Shown piece after piece: positions 22,442-30,640 of a stretch of 34,564 nt of DNA. The stretch is from Planctomycetota bacterium (GTDB lineage Bacteria > Planctomycetota > UBA1135 > UBA2386): assembly GCA_016794485.1 (NCBI GenBank), contig JAEUHV010000523.1, forward strand, positions 1 through 34,564, written 5' to 3'. The notes below the pieces were generated by a model. That model saw only the letters and a program-made list of their open reading frames with translations, was not told the origin of the DNA and did not search any database. Numbering within the stretch: position 1 is the stretch's first letter; every line of letters begins with the position of its first letter. A program made the position numbers and the translations under genes.

Positions 22442-23343
22442 GGCGCCGCCAGCGCGGCGCGCACGCTGCCGTCGTGGGTGAACAGCAGGGTGCGGGCGAC
22501 GTGCGCGGCGACCTTCCTCTTGTGCGCGACGATCGCCGCCTTCACTTCGCCGTCGCAACCCGCCAGCAGTTCCTTCGCGACCGCGGCGGCGCAGCCGGCG
22601 GCCTGTTCGACGATGCGCACGGCGCGAGCCTTCAGCTTGTCGTTGGTCGCCTGCAGGTCGACCATCAGGTTGCCGTAGACCTTGTGCAACCGCACGAACG
22701 CGCCGGTGCTGAGCATGTTCAACACCATCTTCGTGGCGGTGCCGGCTTTGAGCCGCGTGCTGCCGGTCAGCACTTCGGGCCCGGTGACGACTTCGATCGG
22801 CAGCTCGGCGGCGTTGGCGACGGCACTGCCGCGGTTGCACACGACCGCGATGGTGCACGCTCCGGTCGCGCGCGCGGCCTGCAGGGCACCGACCACGTAC
22901 GGCGTACGGCCGCTGGCGGCGATGCCGACGACGCAGTCTTTCGCCGAAAGCCCGATCGCGCGCAGATCGGCGGCCCCGAGTGCCTCGTTGTCCTCGGCAC
23001 CTTCGACTGCTTTGACGAACGCGCCCGGCCCGCCGGCGATCAGGCCCACGACCTGTTCGGGCGAGGCCGAGAACGTCGGCGGGCACTCGACCGCGTCGAG
23101 CACACCGAGCCGACCGGAAGTGCCGGCCCCGCAGTAGACGAGGCGTCCACCCTTGTGCATGCGCTGAGCGATCGCGTCGATCGCCGCGGCGATGCGCGGC
23201 AGTTCGTGCCGAACCGCTTCGCCGACCAGCCGGTCCTCGTCGTTCATCACCGCCACCAGTTCGGCGGTGGACAGCGCGTCGAGGTCGACGGTGCGTGGGT
23301 TCCGGGCCTCGGTCGTGAGCGACGACAGGTCGATGCGGTTCAT
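22438..23343 (-). CDS. murQ: N-acetylmuramic acid 6-phosphate etherase
   Basis: MurQ cleaves the lactyl ether of MurNAc 6-phosphate, giving GlcNAc 6-phosphate and D-lactate, the defining step of MurNAc catabolism. The 301-residue length matches the family. Motifs: [13 protein letters not shown] (69-80), DAVECPPTF with catalytic E86, [11 protein letters not shown] (the second glutamate is E114 or E117), [11 protein letters not shown], and [17 protein letters not shown]. The start at 23343 gives [15 protein letters not shown], the normal N-terminus; the ATG nine codons upstream does not. It is coupled by GTGA overlap to the DUF5009 gene. A MurNAc kinase (MurK/NagK type or AnmK) is required upstream in the pathway and is not in this window. 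Confidence 0.97.
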   Translation of the reverse strand: MNRIDLSSLTTEARNPRTVDLDALSTAELVAVMNDEDRLVGEAVRHELPRIAAAIDAIAQRMHKGGRLVYCGAGTSGRLGVLDAVECPPTFSASPEQVVGLIAGGPGAFVKAVEGAEDNEALGAADLRAIGLSAKDCVVGIAASGRTPYVVGALQAARATGACTIAVVCNRGSAVANAAELPIEVVTGPEVLTGSTRLKAGTATKMVLNMLSTGAFVRLHKVYGNLMVDLQATNDKLKARAVRIVEQAAGCAAAVAKELLAGCDGEVKAAIVAHKRKVAAHVARTLLFTHDGSVRAALAAP

Positions 23344-23409
23344 GCGTGGGCCTCGCGAGCATGTTGGCAAAGCGGCGCGCCGAACGCGAGTCCAACACTG
23401 GCATCCGCT

Positions 23410-24384
23410 TCAGCGGCGCAGCACGGCGTCGAGCGAGGGCGCGTCGAGTACTGTGTCGAACCAGGCGTCGAGCTCGGCGAGGCTGGCCGCCGCCACTCGC
23501 TGGCTCGCCGCCGCCGGCAGCGGGCCGAATCGCCGCTGCAGCAGGTGCAACAAGGCTTCGGCCTTGCCCTCGGCCTTGCCCTCGGCCTTGCCTTCCATTC
23601 TGCCCTGCAATCGGCCTTCGAGACGGAGCTTGTTGGCGGTGGTCATGCGCGTTGGTTCGTAGTGGTCCAGGTGTTTCGCGAACGCCATGTGCAACTGCTC
23701 CTCGGTCACTTCGGTGACTTCGAGAACATAACACGCGATCGCATCGAGAGCGTCGTCGGGGTGCGGCGGGCCTTCGTCGCTGGCCATCGCCCGGAGCGGG
23801 GTCGCCCACCGATCCAGTGCCGCCAACGCCGCCGCCGGATCGTCCGTGGGCAGATGCCCGAGGCACAGCAGGGTCAGCTGTGCGAGTGGCAGGAGGCGCG
23901 GATCCAACAGGTCTGACTCGGTCGTGGCGCCGAGTTCGTAGACGACGGCCCGCAGCTGCGGCTGCAGGTCGGCGAGCGCCTGATCCAGTTCACCGGTGGC
24001 GGTAGAGGGTGGCGCCGCCCGCGGCCGCTGCAGCAGGACCACCGGCACCACCCACGTTGCCTCGCCTGGGCCGTGCTTCCACAGCACGCGGCGCAACAGA
24101 ACCACGTAGCGCAACTGTTGCGGCTCCCAGATGTCGGACGACCCGCTGTGGTGCTCGAGCACGAACCGCACGGAACGGGAATCGACGCGCAACCGCGCCT
24201 GCAGCGCGACGTCGAGGTCGTTGCGGCGCAGACGCGGCCCCACGAGCCGGTCTTGGGCCAACGTGAGCCCTGGCCAGTCGACCGCGGCCGCCAATACCGC
24301 TGGAAGACAGACCCGTAGCCACCCGGCGGCCAGCCGAGGGTGCCGAAACGTGAACTGGAACAGTCGATCGTGTGGTGCCTGCAC
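23410..24384 (-). CDS. Rpn/PD-(D/E)XK nuclease family protein (transposase_31-like)
   Basis: This 324-residue protein starts at GTG 24384 with QAPHDRLFQFTFRHP, the entry of the Rpn/PDDEXK family. The active-site strands are visible as RRNDLDVAL and VRFVLEHHSGSS; the last normally reads E-x-Q/K, here E-H-H. A helical middle and a GKAEGKAEGKAE coiled segment follow, then a DUF4351-like end (LLHLLQRRFGPLP). Rpn proteins are DNA nucleases that stimulate recombination and have been linked to phage defence; they are often multicopy and variable. It lies 66 bp upstream of murQ on the same strand but has no obvious pathway link. Confidence 0.85.
   Translation of the reverse strand: MQAPHDRLFQFTFRHPRLAAGWLRVCLPAVLAAAVDWPGLTLAQDRLVGPRLRRNDLDVALQARLRVDSRSVRFVLEHHSGSSDIWEPQQLRYVVLLRRVLWKHGPGEATWVVPVVLLQRPRAAPPSTATGELDQALADLQPQLRAVVYELGATTESDLLDPRLLPLAQLTLLCLGHLPTDDPAAALAALDRWATPLRAMASDEGPPHPDDALDAIACYVLEVTEVTEEQLHMAFAKHLDHYEPTRMTTANKLRLEGRLQGRMEGKAEGKAEGKAEALLHLLQRRFGPLPAAASQRVAAASLAELDAWFDTVLDAPSLDAVLRR
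23558..23593. repeat. Three 12-bp tandem repeats inside the Rpn-like gene
   Basis: Three consecutive units close to TCGGCCTTGCCC encode repeated Glu-Gly-Lys-Ala on the minus strand. The third unit differs by one base. Because the unit is a multiple of three, slippage would change linker length without breaking the frame. Confidence 0.9.
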
Positions 24385-24540
24385 TCGTCACCTCCACGGA
24401 AAGGGGACTGGCGGCACTCGATTCGGGCAGGAAATGACGAGAAATTGCGCCAGACGCCGCACTACCGATCCAACCGGCGCCGACGACCGCGCCACGTTCG
24501 CGGTGGCCGCGGGTGGAACGCGCGGCTACAAGGCCGGCGC
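24385..24540. promoter_or_regulatory. Divergent intergenic region before the symporter
   Basis: These 156 bp separate the Rpn-like gene (minus) from the symporter gene (plus). TACAAG (24527-24532) ends 8 bp before the symporter ATG and may be its -10 box; no convincing -35 or Shine-Dalgarno is visible. A relatively AT-rich patch (GAAATGACGAGAAATTG, 24432-24448) is unusual for this DNA and could hold a regulator site. I see no coding sequence. Confidence 0.35.
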
Positions 24541-26049
24541 ATGTCGATCGCCCCGCTCGACCTCGTCCTCCTCTGTATCTACATGGCCGGCACGGTCGCG
24601 TTCGGCCTGTGGATGGGGCGCGGGCAGAAGACCGCGAACGACTACCTGCTCGGCGGCCGCGACCTGCCGTGGTGGGCGCTGCTGCTGTCGATCGTCGCGA
24701 CCGAAACCAGCACCGTGACCTTCCTCAGCGTGCCGGCGGTCGCCTACTCGGCCCAGTTCGGCACCGGCGACCTGCGCTTCCTGCAGCTGCCGTTCGGCTA
24801 CCTGGTCGGCCGCGCCATCGCCGCACTGTTCCTGGTACCGCTGTACTTCAAGGGGGAACTGTTCACCGCCTACGACGTGCTGCGCGTGCGCAGCGGTCCG
24901 GCGGTGCGAACGCTGGCGAGCGGCATGTTCCTCACCACGCGCACGCTGGCCGACGGGTTGCGGCTGTACCTGACCGCAGTCGTGCTGCAGATGATGTTCG
25001 GCTGGTCGTTGTGGCTGTCGGTCGCAGTCACGGGCCTGGGCACCGTCGCCTACACGGTGATCGGCGGCATCAAGGCCGTGGTGTGGACCGACGTGCTGCA
25101 GTTCGTCGTCTACATGGTCGGTGCGATCGTCGCCCTGGCGGTCATCGGCGGCAGCGTCGACGGTGGTCTCGGCGGGATCGTCGACAGCGCAGCCGCCGCC
25201 GGTCGCCTCCGGGTGTTCGACTTCGGCCTCGACTTCGGTGCCACCTACACGTTCTGGGCCGGCCTGCTCGGCGGCGCCGTGCTGTCGATCGGCAGCCACG
25301 GCGTCGACCAGATGATCGTGCAGCGCTTCCTGTCGGCCCGCTCGCAACACGACGCGCAGAAGGCACTGCTGTGGAGCGGTCCGCTGGTGCTGGTGCAATT
25401 CGCGCTGTTCCTGCTGATCGGCCTCGGCCTGTCGGCCTTCTACACGCAGCACCCCCCACAGGCTGCGTTCCGGAAGGGCGACCACGTCTTCGCCGACTTC
25501 ATCGTGCACCACCTGCCGCACGGGCTCGTCGGGCTCGTGCTCGGCGCCTTGTTCTCGGCGGCGATGTCGACGCTGTCGAGTTCGCTGTCCGCTTCCGCCG
25601 GCGCGCTGGTGAACGACTTCCTGCTGCCGGCCACCGGGCACGCCCCGGACAGTCCGTTCGCGCTGCGGGCGGCGAAGGTCGCCACGGTGCTGTTCTGCGG
25701 CCTGCAGATCGCCGTCGGCATCGTCGACTACGGCGACGACAGCCCGATCGTCGGCAAGGTGCTCGCGATCGCGACGATCACCACCGGCGTGATCCTCGGT
25801 CTGTTCGTGCTGGCGCTGCTGCCGCGGCGATCGCCGACGGCGTCGCTGGTCGGGCTGTGCGGCGGGCTCGCGGCGATCGTCGGCATCGTGTTCGTGCTGC
25901 CCCTGATCGACCTCGACGCGGCGAAGCCCGATGTGCAGGCCTTCGCCCTGGCATGGCCGTGGCACGGCATCGTCAGTTCGTCGGGCACGATCGTCGTGGG
26001 ATTCGCGGCGTCGTGGTTCGTCGCGCCTGACGCGAACGAACGAACGTGA
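24541..26049 (+). CDS. Sodium:solute symporter (SSS family), candidate MurNAc/amino-sugar importer
   Basis: This 502-residue protein has about 13 membrane helices and the SSS pattern: NDYLLGGRDLPWWALLLS near the N-terminus, ATETSTVTFLSVPA in the second helix, YTVIGGIKAVVWTDVLQ (about 175-190), SHGVDQMIVQRFLSA, and LGALFSAAMSTLSSSLSASA, which carries the sodium-site Ser/Thr residues. The substrate is not readable from motifs. It lies 35 bp upstream of two NamZ-type genes and close to murQ. In Tannerella forsythia an SSS-type protein (MurT) imports MurNAc beside murK and murQ, so MurNAc or a MurNAc-disaccharide is the leading guess. Sialic acid and other sugars are alternatives. Confidence 0.9.
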   Translation: MSIAPLDLVLLCIYMAGTVAFGLWMGRGQKTANDYLLGGRDLPWWALLLSIVATETSTVTFLSVPAVAYSAQFGTGDLRFLQLPFGYLVGRAIAALFLVPLYFKGELFTAYDVLRVRSGPAVRTLASGMFLTTRTLADGLRLYLTAVVLQMMFGWSLWLSVAVTGLGTVAYTVIGGIKAVVWTDVLQFVVYMVGAIVALAVIGGSVDGGLGGIVDSAAAAGRLRVFDFGLDFGATYTFWAGLLGGAVLSIGSHGVDQMIVQRFLSARSQHDAQKALLWSGPLVLVQFALFLLIGLGLSAFYTQHPPQAAFRKGDHVFADFIVHHLPHGLVGLVLGALFSAAMSTLSSSLSASAGALVNDFLLPATGHAPDSPFALRAAKVATVLFCGLQIAVGIVDYGDDSPIVGKVLAIATITTGVILGLFVLALLPRRSPTASLVGLCGGLAAIVGIVFVLPLIDLDAAKPDVQAFALAWPWHGIVSSSGTIVVGFAASWFVAPDANERT

Positions 26050-26084
26050 TGCAGTCCGCCGGCCCGCGGTAGCATCCGCGCCCC

Positions 26085-27278
26085 ATGCGGTGCCTTCTCG
26101 TCGCGACGTTGCTGTTGCCGTGCCTCGGCACGGCCCAGTCCCCCTCGCCCGACGTGCGCACCGGCGTCGACGTGCTCGCCGCGAGCGGCTGCGCCGAGCT
26201 GCGCGGACGCAAGGTCGGCCTGATCACCAACCACACCGGTCGCACCGCCGACGGGCGGCGCACCGTCGACGTGCTCGCCGCCGCCGAGGACGTGACGCTC
26301 GTCGCGCTGTTCTCGCCCGAGCACGGTTGGGAGGGCAAGGTCGACGAGAAGGTCGGCGACACGCGCGACACCGCGACCGGACTGCCGGTGTATTCGCTCT
26401 ACGGCGCGACGCGCGTCCCCACCGAAGCGATGCTCGCCGGCGTCGACACGCTGGTGTTCGACATCCAGGACATCGGCTGCCGCTTCTACACCTACCTGTC
26501 GACGATGCGGAACTGCCTCGAGGCCGCCGGCGCGCGCGGCCTGCGCTTCGTCGTGCTCGACCGACCGAACCCGATCGGCGGCGTGCGCACGGAAGGCCCC
26601 GTGCTGGCGAAGGACCGCCAGGACTTCGTCGGCGCGCACCGCATCCCCCTGCGGCACGGCCTCACCGCCGGCGAACTGGCGCGCATGGTCGCCGGCGAAG
26701 ACGGTCTGCAGGTCGACCTGCACGTCGTGCGCTGCGAAGGCTGGCAACGCGCCGACCTGTGGGACGCAACCGGTCTACCGTGGGTCAACCCGTCGCCGAA
26801 CATGCGTTCGCTGACCCAGGCGCTGCTCTACCCGGGCATCGGCCTGCTCGAAGGCACCAACCTGTCGGTCGGACGCGGCACCGACACTCCGTTCGAAGTG
26901 CTCGGCGCGCCGTGGTGCGACGGCCTTGCGCTGGCGAAGCGGCTGCGCGCGGCGAAGCTGCCCGGCGTCACGTTCGTCCCGGTGGCGTTCACCCCGACCG
27001 CGAGCAAGTTCCGCGGCGAGGCCTGCTCGGGGGTCAACGTCGTGGTCACCGACTGGGCCACGTTCGAGCCGGTGCGCACCGGCATGCACGTCGCGTGCGC
27101 CCTGCGCGCGCTGCACCGGGACGCGTGGGACGTGCAGAAACTCGACTGGCTGCTCAAACACGCGCCGACGCACGATGCGATCCTCGCCGGCACCGCGGCC
27201 GACGCGATCGTGGCGACGTGGGCGAAGGAACTCGACCTGTTCCGGTTGCGCAAGAAGCCGTTCCTGCTCTACGAGTGA
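26085..27278 (+). CDS. namZ: Secreted DUF1343 protein, NamZ-type exo-beta-N-acetylmuramidase
   Basis: This 397-residue protein has a signal peptide (1-17) then a complete DUF1343 (GH171) domain: GRKVGLITNHTGR, LFSPEHGWEG with E79, VYSLYG, VFDIQDIGCRFYTY, DRPNPIGG, RHGLTAGELA, NPSPNMRSLTQALLYPG and LEGTNLSVGRGTDTPFE. NamZ (YbbC) of B. subtilis releases terminal MurNAc from muropeptide-derived glycans after NagZ; the PEHG glutamate lies in the proposed active site. TAGCAT (26070-26075) lies 9 bp before the ATG. It follows the symporter and precedes a second, leaderless DUF1343 paralogue by 10 bp, so the three are probably one operon. Confidence 0.92.
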   Translation: MRCLLVATLLLPCLGTAQSPSPDVRTGVDVLAASGCAELRGRKVGLITNHTGRTADGRRTVDVLAAAEDVTLVALFSPEHGWEGKVDEKVGDTRDTATGLPVYSLYGATRVPTEAMLAGVDTLVFDIQDIGCRFYTYLSTMRNCLEAAGARGLRFVVLDRPNPIGGVRTEGPVLAKDRQDFVGAHRIPLRHGLTAGELARMVAGEDGLQVDLHVVRCEGWQRADLWDATGLPWVNPSPNMRSLTQALLYPGIGLLEGTNLSVGRGTDTPFEVLGAPWCDGLALAKRLRAAKLPGVTFVPVAFTPTASKFRGEACSGVNVVVTDWATFEPVRTGMHVACALRALHRDAWDVQKLDWLLKHAPTHDAILAGTAADAIVATWAKELDLFRLRKKPFLLYE

Positions 27279-27288
27279 GATCGAACGC

Positions 27289-28464
27289 ATGCCCGCCGCC
27301 ATCCACTTCGGTCTCGAGATCGCCTGCAACCAACCACCCGACGTGCTGCGTTCGGCGCGCACGTTCGGCCTCTTGTGCAACCAGGCCTCGGTCGATCGCC
27401 AGTTCCGCCACGCCGCCGACGTGCTCGACAAGCGCTATCCGGGCAAGCTGAAGGCGATCTTCGGGCCACAGCACGGGCTGTGGTCGACCGAACAGGACAA
27501 CATGATCGAGACCGGCCACGCGCGCCACGCGCGGCTCGGCGTGCCGGTGCACAGCCTCTACAGCGACACCAGGAAGCCGACGCAGGCGATGCTCGACGGC
27601 CTCGACCTGCTCGTCGTCGACCTGCAGGACGTCGGCACTCGCGTCTACACGTACGTCTGGACGCTGACCTACTGCCTGGAGGCGTGCGCGCAGAAAGGGA
27701 TCCCGGTGCTCGTGCTCGACCGGCCGAACCCGCTCGGTGGCCTCGTCGCCGAAGGCCAGGCTCTCGACCTGCGCTGGCAGAGCTTCGTCGGCAGGGCCCC
27801 GCTGCCGATGCGCCACGGCTTGACCATGGCCGAGCTGGCGCGCTGGTGCAACGACGTCATGGGCCTGTCGGCGGACGTGCGCACCGTGCCGATGCAGGGC
27901 TGGCGCCGCAGCATGTCGTGGCCAGATCTTGGCCGCGCGTGGGTGCCACCGTCGCCGAACCTGCCCCGCTGGGAAGGTGCCTTGGTGTATCCGGGCCAGG
28001 TGCTGCTCGAAGGCACGAACCTCAGCGAAGGCCGCGGTACGACGACGCCGTTCGAGCAGTTCGGGGCGCCGTTCGTCGATCCGTGGCAGCTGCTGGCCTT
28101 GGCTGCCGCGCACGACGTGCGCGGGGTCGCGCTGCGCGCGGTGCAGTTCGAGCCCACGTTCCAGAAGTGGCAGGGCAAGGCCTGCGGCGGGCTGTTCGTG
28201 CATCCAACGGACGCCGAGACGTTCCGGCCGTACCGCACGACGCTGACGCTGCTGCGCGCGATCCGCGAACTGTGGCCCAACCAGTTCGCGTGGCGCGAGC
28301 CGCCGTACGAGTACGAAGCCACGCTGCAACCGATCGACATCCTGGCCGGCAGCCCGGCAGTGCGCGAGTTCGTCGATGGCGAACGGCCGCTCGACCAGCT
28401 CGACGCGCTGGCGGCCCCGCCGCCGGACTGGTGGCAACGCGTGCGCCGCACGCTGCTCTACTGA
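27289..28464 (+). CDS. Second DUF1343 (NamZ-like) protein, no signal peptide
   Basis: This 391-residue protein is a full-length DUF1343 homologue: TFGLLCNQASV, FGPQHGLW, QDNMIETG, VHSLYSDTRKPT, VVDLQDVGTRVYTY, DRPNPLGG, PSPNLPRWEGALVYPG and LEGTNLSEGRGTTTPFE. It lacks a signal peptide, unlike its neighbour, and the PEHG motif reads PQHG (Q61). I believe the PQHG and QDNM combination marks a separate subfamily, not decay. A cytoplasmic NamZ-like enzyme could split imported MurNAc-containing disaccharides. T. forsythia has two NamZ enzymes with different substrate preferences, a useful parallel. The ATG at 27289 is chosen because the frame upstream overlaps the first paralogue. Confidence 0.88.
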   Translation: MPAAIHFGLEIACNQPPDVLRSARTFGLLCNQASVDRQFRHAADVLDKRYPGKLKAIFGPQHGLWSTEQDNMIETGHARHARLGVPVHSLYSDTRKPTQAMLDGLDLLVVDLQDVGTRVYTYVWTLTYCLEACAQKGIPVLVLDRPNPLGGLVAEGQALDLRWQSFVGRAPLPMRHGLTMAELARWCNDVMGLSADVRTVPMQGWRRSMSWPDLGRAWVPPSPNLPRWEGALVYPGQVLLEGTNLSEGRGTTTPFEQFGAPFVDPWQLLALAAAHDVRGVALRAVQFEPTFQKWQGKACGGLFVHPTDAETFRPYRTTLTLLRAIRELWPNQFAWREPPYEYEATLQPIDILAGSPAVREFVDGERPLDQLDALAAPPPDWWQRVRRTLLY

Positions 28465-28473
28465 GGCCGCCGC

Positions 28474-30501
28474 GTGTCGCCGACCGACAAGCCGTCGTGG
28501 AGCTGGACCGCCGTCGCGGCGTTGCCTGCCATCGCACTGGCCGCGGTGCAGACGCGGTTCGTCGGGGCGTTCTTCAGCGACGACGCGTTCATCTCGCTGC
28601 GCTACGCGGCGCGACTGCTCGGCGGCGATGGGCTGACCTGGACCGACGGCGAACGGGTCGAAGGGTACAGCAACCTGTTGTGGGTGCTCGCCACGGCGGC
28701 GCTCGGGGCGTGCGGGCTCGACCTGGTCACCGCGGCGCGGGCACTCGGTGGCTGCGCCACCATGGTCGCGTTCGTGGCGCTGGCGCGCGCGTTCGCACCG
28801 CACGACCTCGGCTCGGCGATGCGCGCGGCGGTGGCCCCGCTGCTGGTCGCGTCGACGCAGGTCGTGCTCGGCTGGACGTTCGGCGGGCTCGAGGGGCCCT
28901 TCGTGCTGTGTTTCCTGGCCTGCGGCTTCACGGCGGTGTTGCGCGCGTTCGCGGCGGCACCGCAACCTGCGGACTGGAGCGCTCGCATCTGGGCCGCGAT
29001 CGCCGTGCCGTTCGTGCTGCTCGTCTGGACGCGCCCCGACGCCCCGCTGTGGGTCGCGGCCATCGCGACGGCCATTGCCCTCGCGGCGTGGCCGTGCGGG
29101 TTCGGCACCGCGCTGCGCACGGCACTGCGGTTCGCGACGCTGCCGCTGCTCGCGTTCGGGCTGCAGCTCGGATTCCGGCTCGTCTACCACGGCGACTTCG
29201 TGCCCAACACCGCGCACGTGAAGGCGGAGCTCGATCCGGCGACGTGGCCAGCGGGCCTCGACTACGTGCTGGGCGCTGCGAACGCGCACCTCGGGCTGGT
29301 GTTGCCCGCGATCGCGATGGCACTCGCCGGCCTGTGCGTCCGAACGCTCCGCGCGACGACCCTGCTGTTGCTGCTGCCGATCGCGGCATGGGCGCTGTAC
29401 CTGGTCGGAATCGGCGGCGACCACTTCCCGGGCCGCCGCATGCTGCACGGTGCCGTGGTGCCGCTCGCGTTGCTGGCCACCTCGGCACTGGCATGGCGTC
29501 GACTCGCGTGGGCGCTCGCCGCGGCGCTGCTCGTCGGGGTCGGCGCCAACGTGTGGCTCGCACGCACCGATCCGCAGAGTCTCGAACTGCGCGGCGAGGT
29601 GTGGGAATGGCGCGGCCGTGCCGTCGGCGAAGCGCTGCGCACCACGTTCGCTGCGAGCCGGCCACTGCTCGCGGTCGACGCCGCCGGCGCCGTGCCGTTC
29701 TACAGCGGACTGCCGTGCCTCGACCAACTCGGGCTGTGCGACCGCACCATCGCGCGCACTCCGTTTCCCGAATGGCTGCAGACCGTGGCGCCCGGCACGC
29801 CCAAGCCCCCAGGGCACCTGCGCGGCAACGGCCGCTACGTGATGGACCGCGCCCCGGACCTGCTGCTGTTCAGCAACCCGCCGCACCTGCCGCTGCCGGT
29901 GTGGGTCAGCGCCGCCGAATACGAAGACGACCCGCGCTTCCTGCGCGGCTACCACTGCGTGCGCGTCGAACTGCCCGCGGCCGAACTGCTGCCCGGCGTT
30001 CGCGAAGACCTCGTCGTGCCGTTGTGGGTCGCACGCGACGGCAAGGCCGGTGTGCAGCGCAGTGACGACACGGTGCGCGTGCCGGCGTTCCTGTTCGCGT
30101 CGCGGCAGTTGCCGGAACCGATCACGCGGCGCTACCAGCCGTCGGCCGATCCGGCCCTCGCGGCGCGGCTCGGTGGCCACATCGCCGGCCTGGTCGGCTG
30201 GCTGCAGGATGCCGCGTGCACTGCAGCCCCGGCGCCAAATGGCGGGCTGGCACTGCGGCTGTCGCGGCCCGGCACGTGGTCGGTTGCGCTGCCGCTGCCG
30301 CGCGGCGTGTGGAGTCTCACACTGGAACCCAGCCGACCCGGGGTCGCGGTTCGCACGGCCGGAGCAGCCAGGGGAGATGCGGCTCCAACCCTCGACGTGG
30401 CCGCGGACAACGATGTGCACGCTCTCGAAGTGCACGTCGCCGATGGCATCGGCGGCCCGGTTTGGCTCGAGTCCGTCGTGCTGCGTCGCAGTGGAAAGTG
30501 A
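28474..30501 (+). CDS. GT-C type membrane glycosyltransferase
   Basis: This 675-residue protein starts at GTG 28474, 9 bp after the DUF1343 gene. The N-terminal half has about ten membrane helices. The first extracytoplasmic loop has FFSDDAFISLRYAARLL (D36-D37) and GERVEGYSNLLWVL, the pattern of polyprenyl-phosphate-sugar-using GT-C transferases related to mycobacterial arabinosyl/mannosyltransferases. YHGDFVPNTAHVK and GGDHFPGRRML are further family blocks. The soluble C-terminal half (about 400-675) ends in a beta-rich domain. It would transfer a sugar to a glycan or protein outside the cytoplasm; donor and acceptor are unknown. It may be cotranscribed with the NamZ pair by position only. 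Confidence 0.82.
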   Translation: MSPTDKPSWSWTAVAALPAIALAAVQTRFVGAFFSDDAFISLRYAARLLGGDGLTWTDGERVEGYSNLLWVLATAALGACGLDLVTAARALGGCATMVAFVALARAFAPHDLGSAMRAAVAPLLVASTQVVLGWTFGGLEGPFVLCFLACGFTAVLRAFAAAPQPADWSARIWAAIAVPFVLLVWTRPDAPLWVAAIATAIALAAWPCGFGTALRTALRFATLPLLAFGLQLGFRLVYHGDFVPNTAHVKAELDPATWPAGLDYVLGAANAHLGLVLPAIAMALAGLCVRTLRATTLLLLLPIAAWALYLVGIGGDHFPGRRMLHGAVVPLALLATSALAWRRLAWALAAALLVGVGANVWLARTDPQSLELRGEVWEWRGRAVGEALRTTFAASRPLLAVDAAGAVPFYSGLPCLDQLGLCDRTIARTPFPEWLQTVAPGTPKPPGHLRGNGRYVMDRAPDLLLFSNPPHLPLPVWVSAAEYEDDPRFLRGYHCVRVELPAAELLPGVREDLVVPLWVARDGKAGVQRSDDTVRVPAFLFASRQLPEPITRRYQPSADPALAARLGGHIAGLVGWLQDAACTAAPAPNGGLALRLSRPGTWSVALPLPRGVWSLTLEPSRPGVAVRTAGAARGDAAPTLDVAADNDVHALEVHVADGIGGPVWLESVVLRRSGK

Positions 30502-30640
30502 TCCCCAAGCCCGGCCGATCGCGCATCCGCGACACCGTATCGACCACCGCGAACGCGCCGCGCAGCCAGCCGCAGGCACCATCGACAAGTCGCCGGGCTT
30601 CGTGTTGCATGCTCGCCTTCGTTTTGGAGACCTCCACCCC
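30502..30640. promoter_or_regulatory. Intergenic region before the secreted protein at 30641
   Basis: The 139 bp contain CATGCT (30608-30613), the same hexamer seen before the deiminase gene, and a GGAGA Shine-Dalgarno (30626-30630) 10 bp before the ATG. This is one of the few convincing Shine-Dalgarno sites in the window. No small gene is apparent. Confidence 0.35.

Noticed and set aside
23558-23593. Short regular repeats considered as a CRISPR-like array
   Set aside because: Units are 12 bp, contiguous without spacers, and translate to a periodic linker within an open gene.
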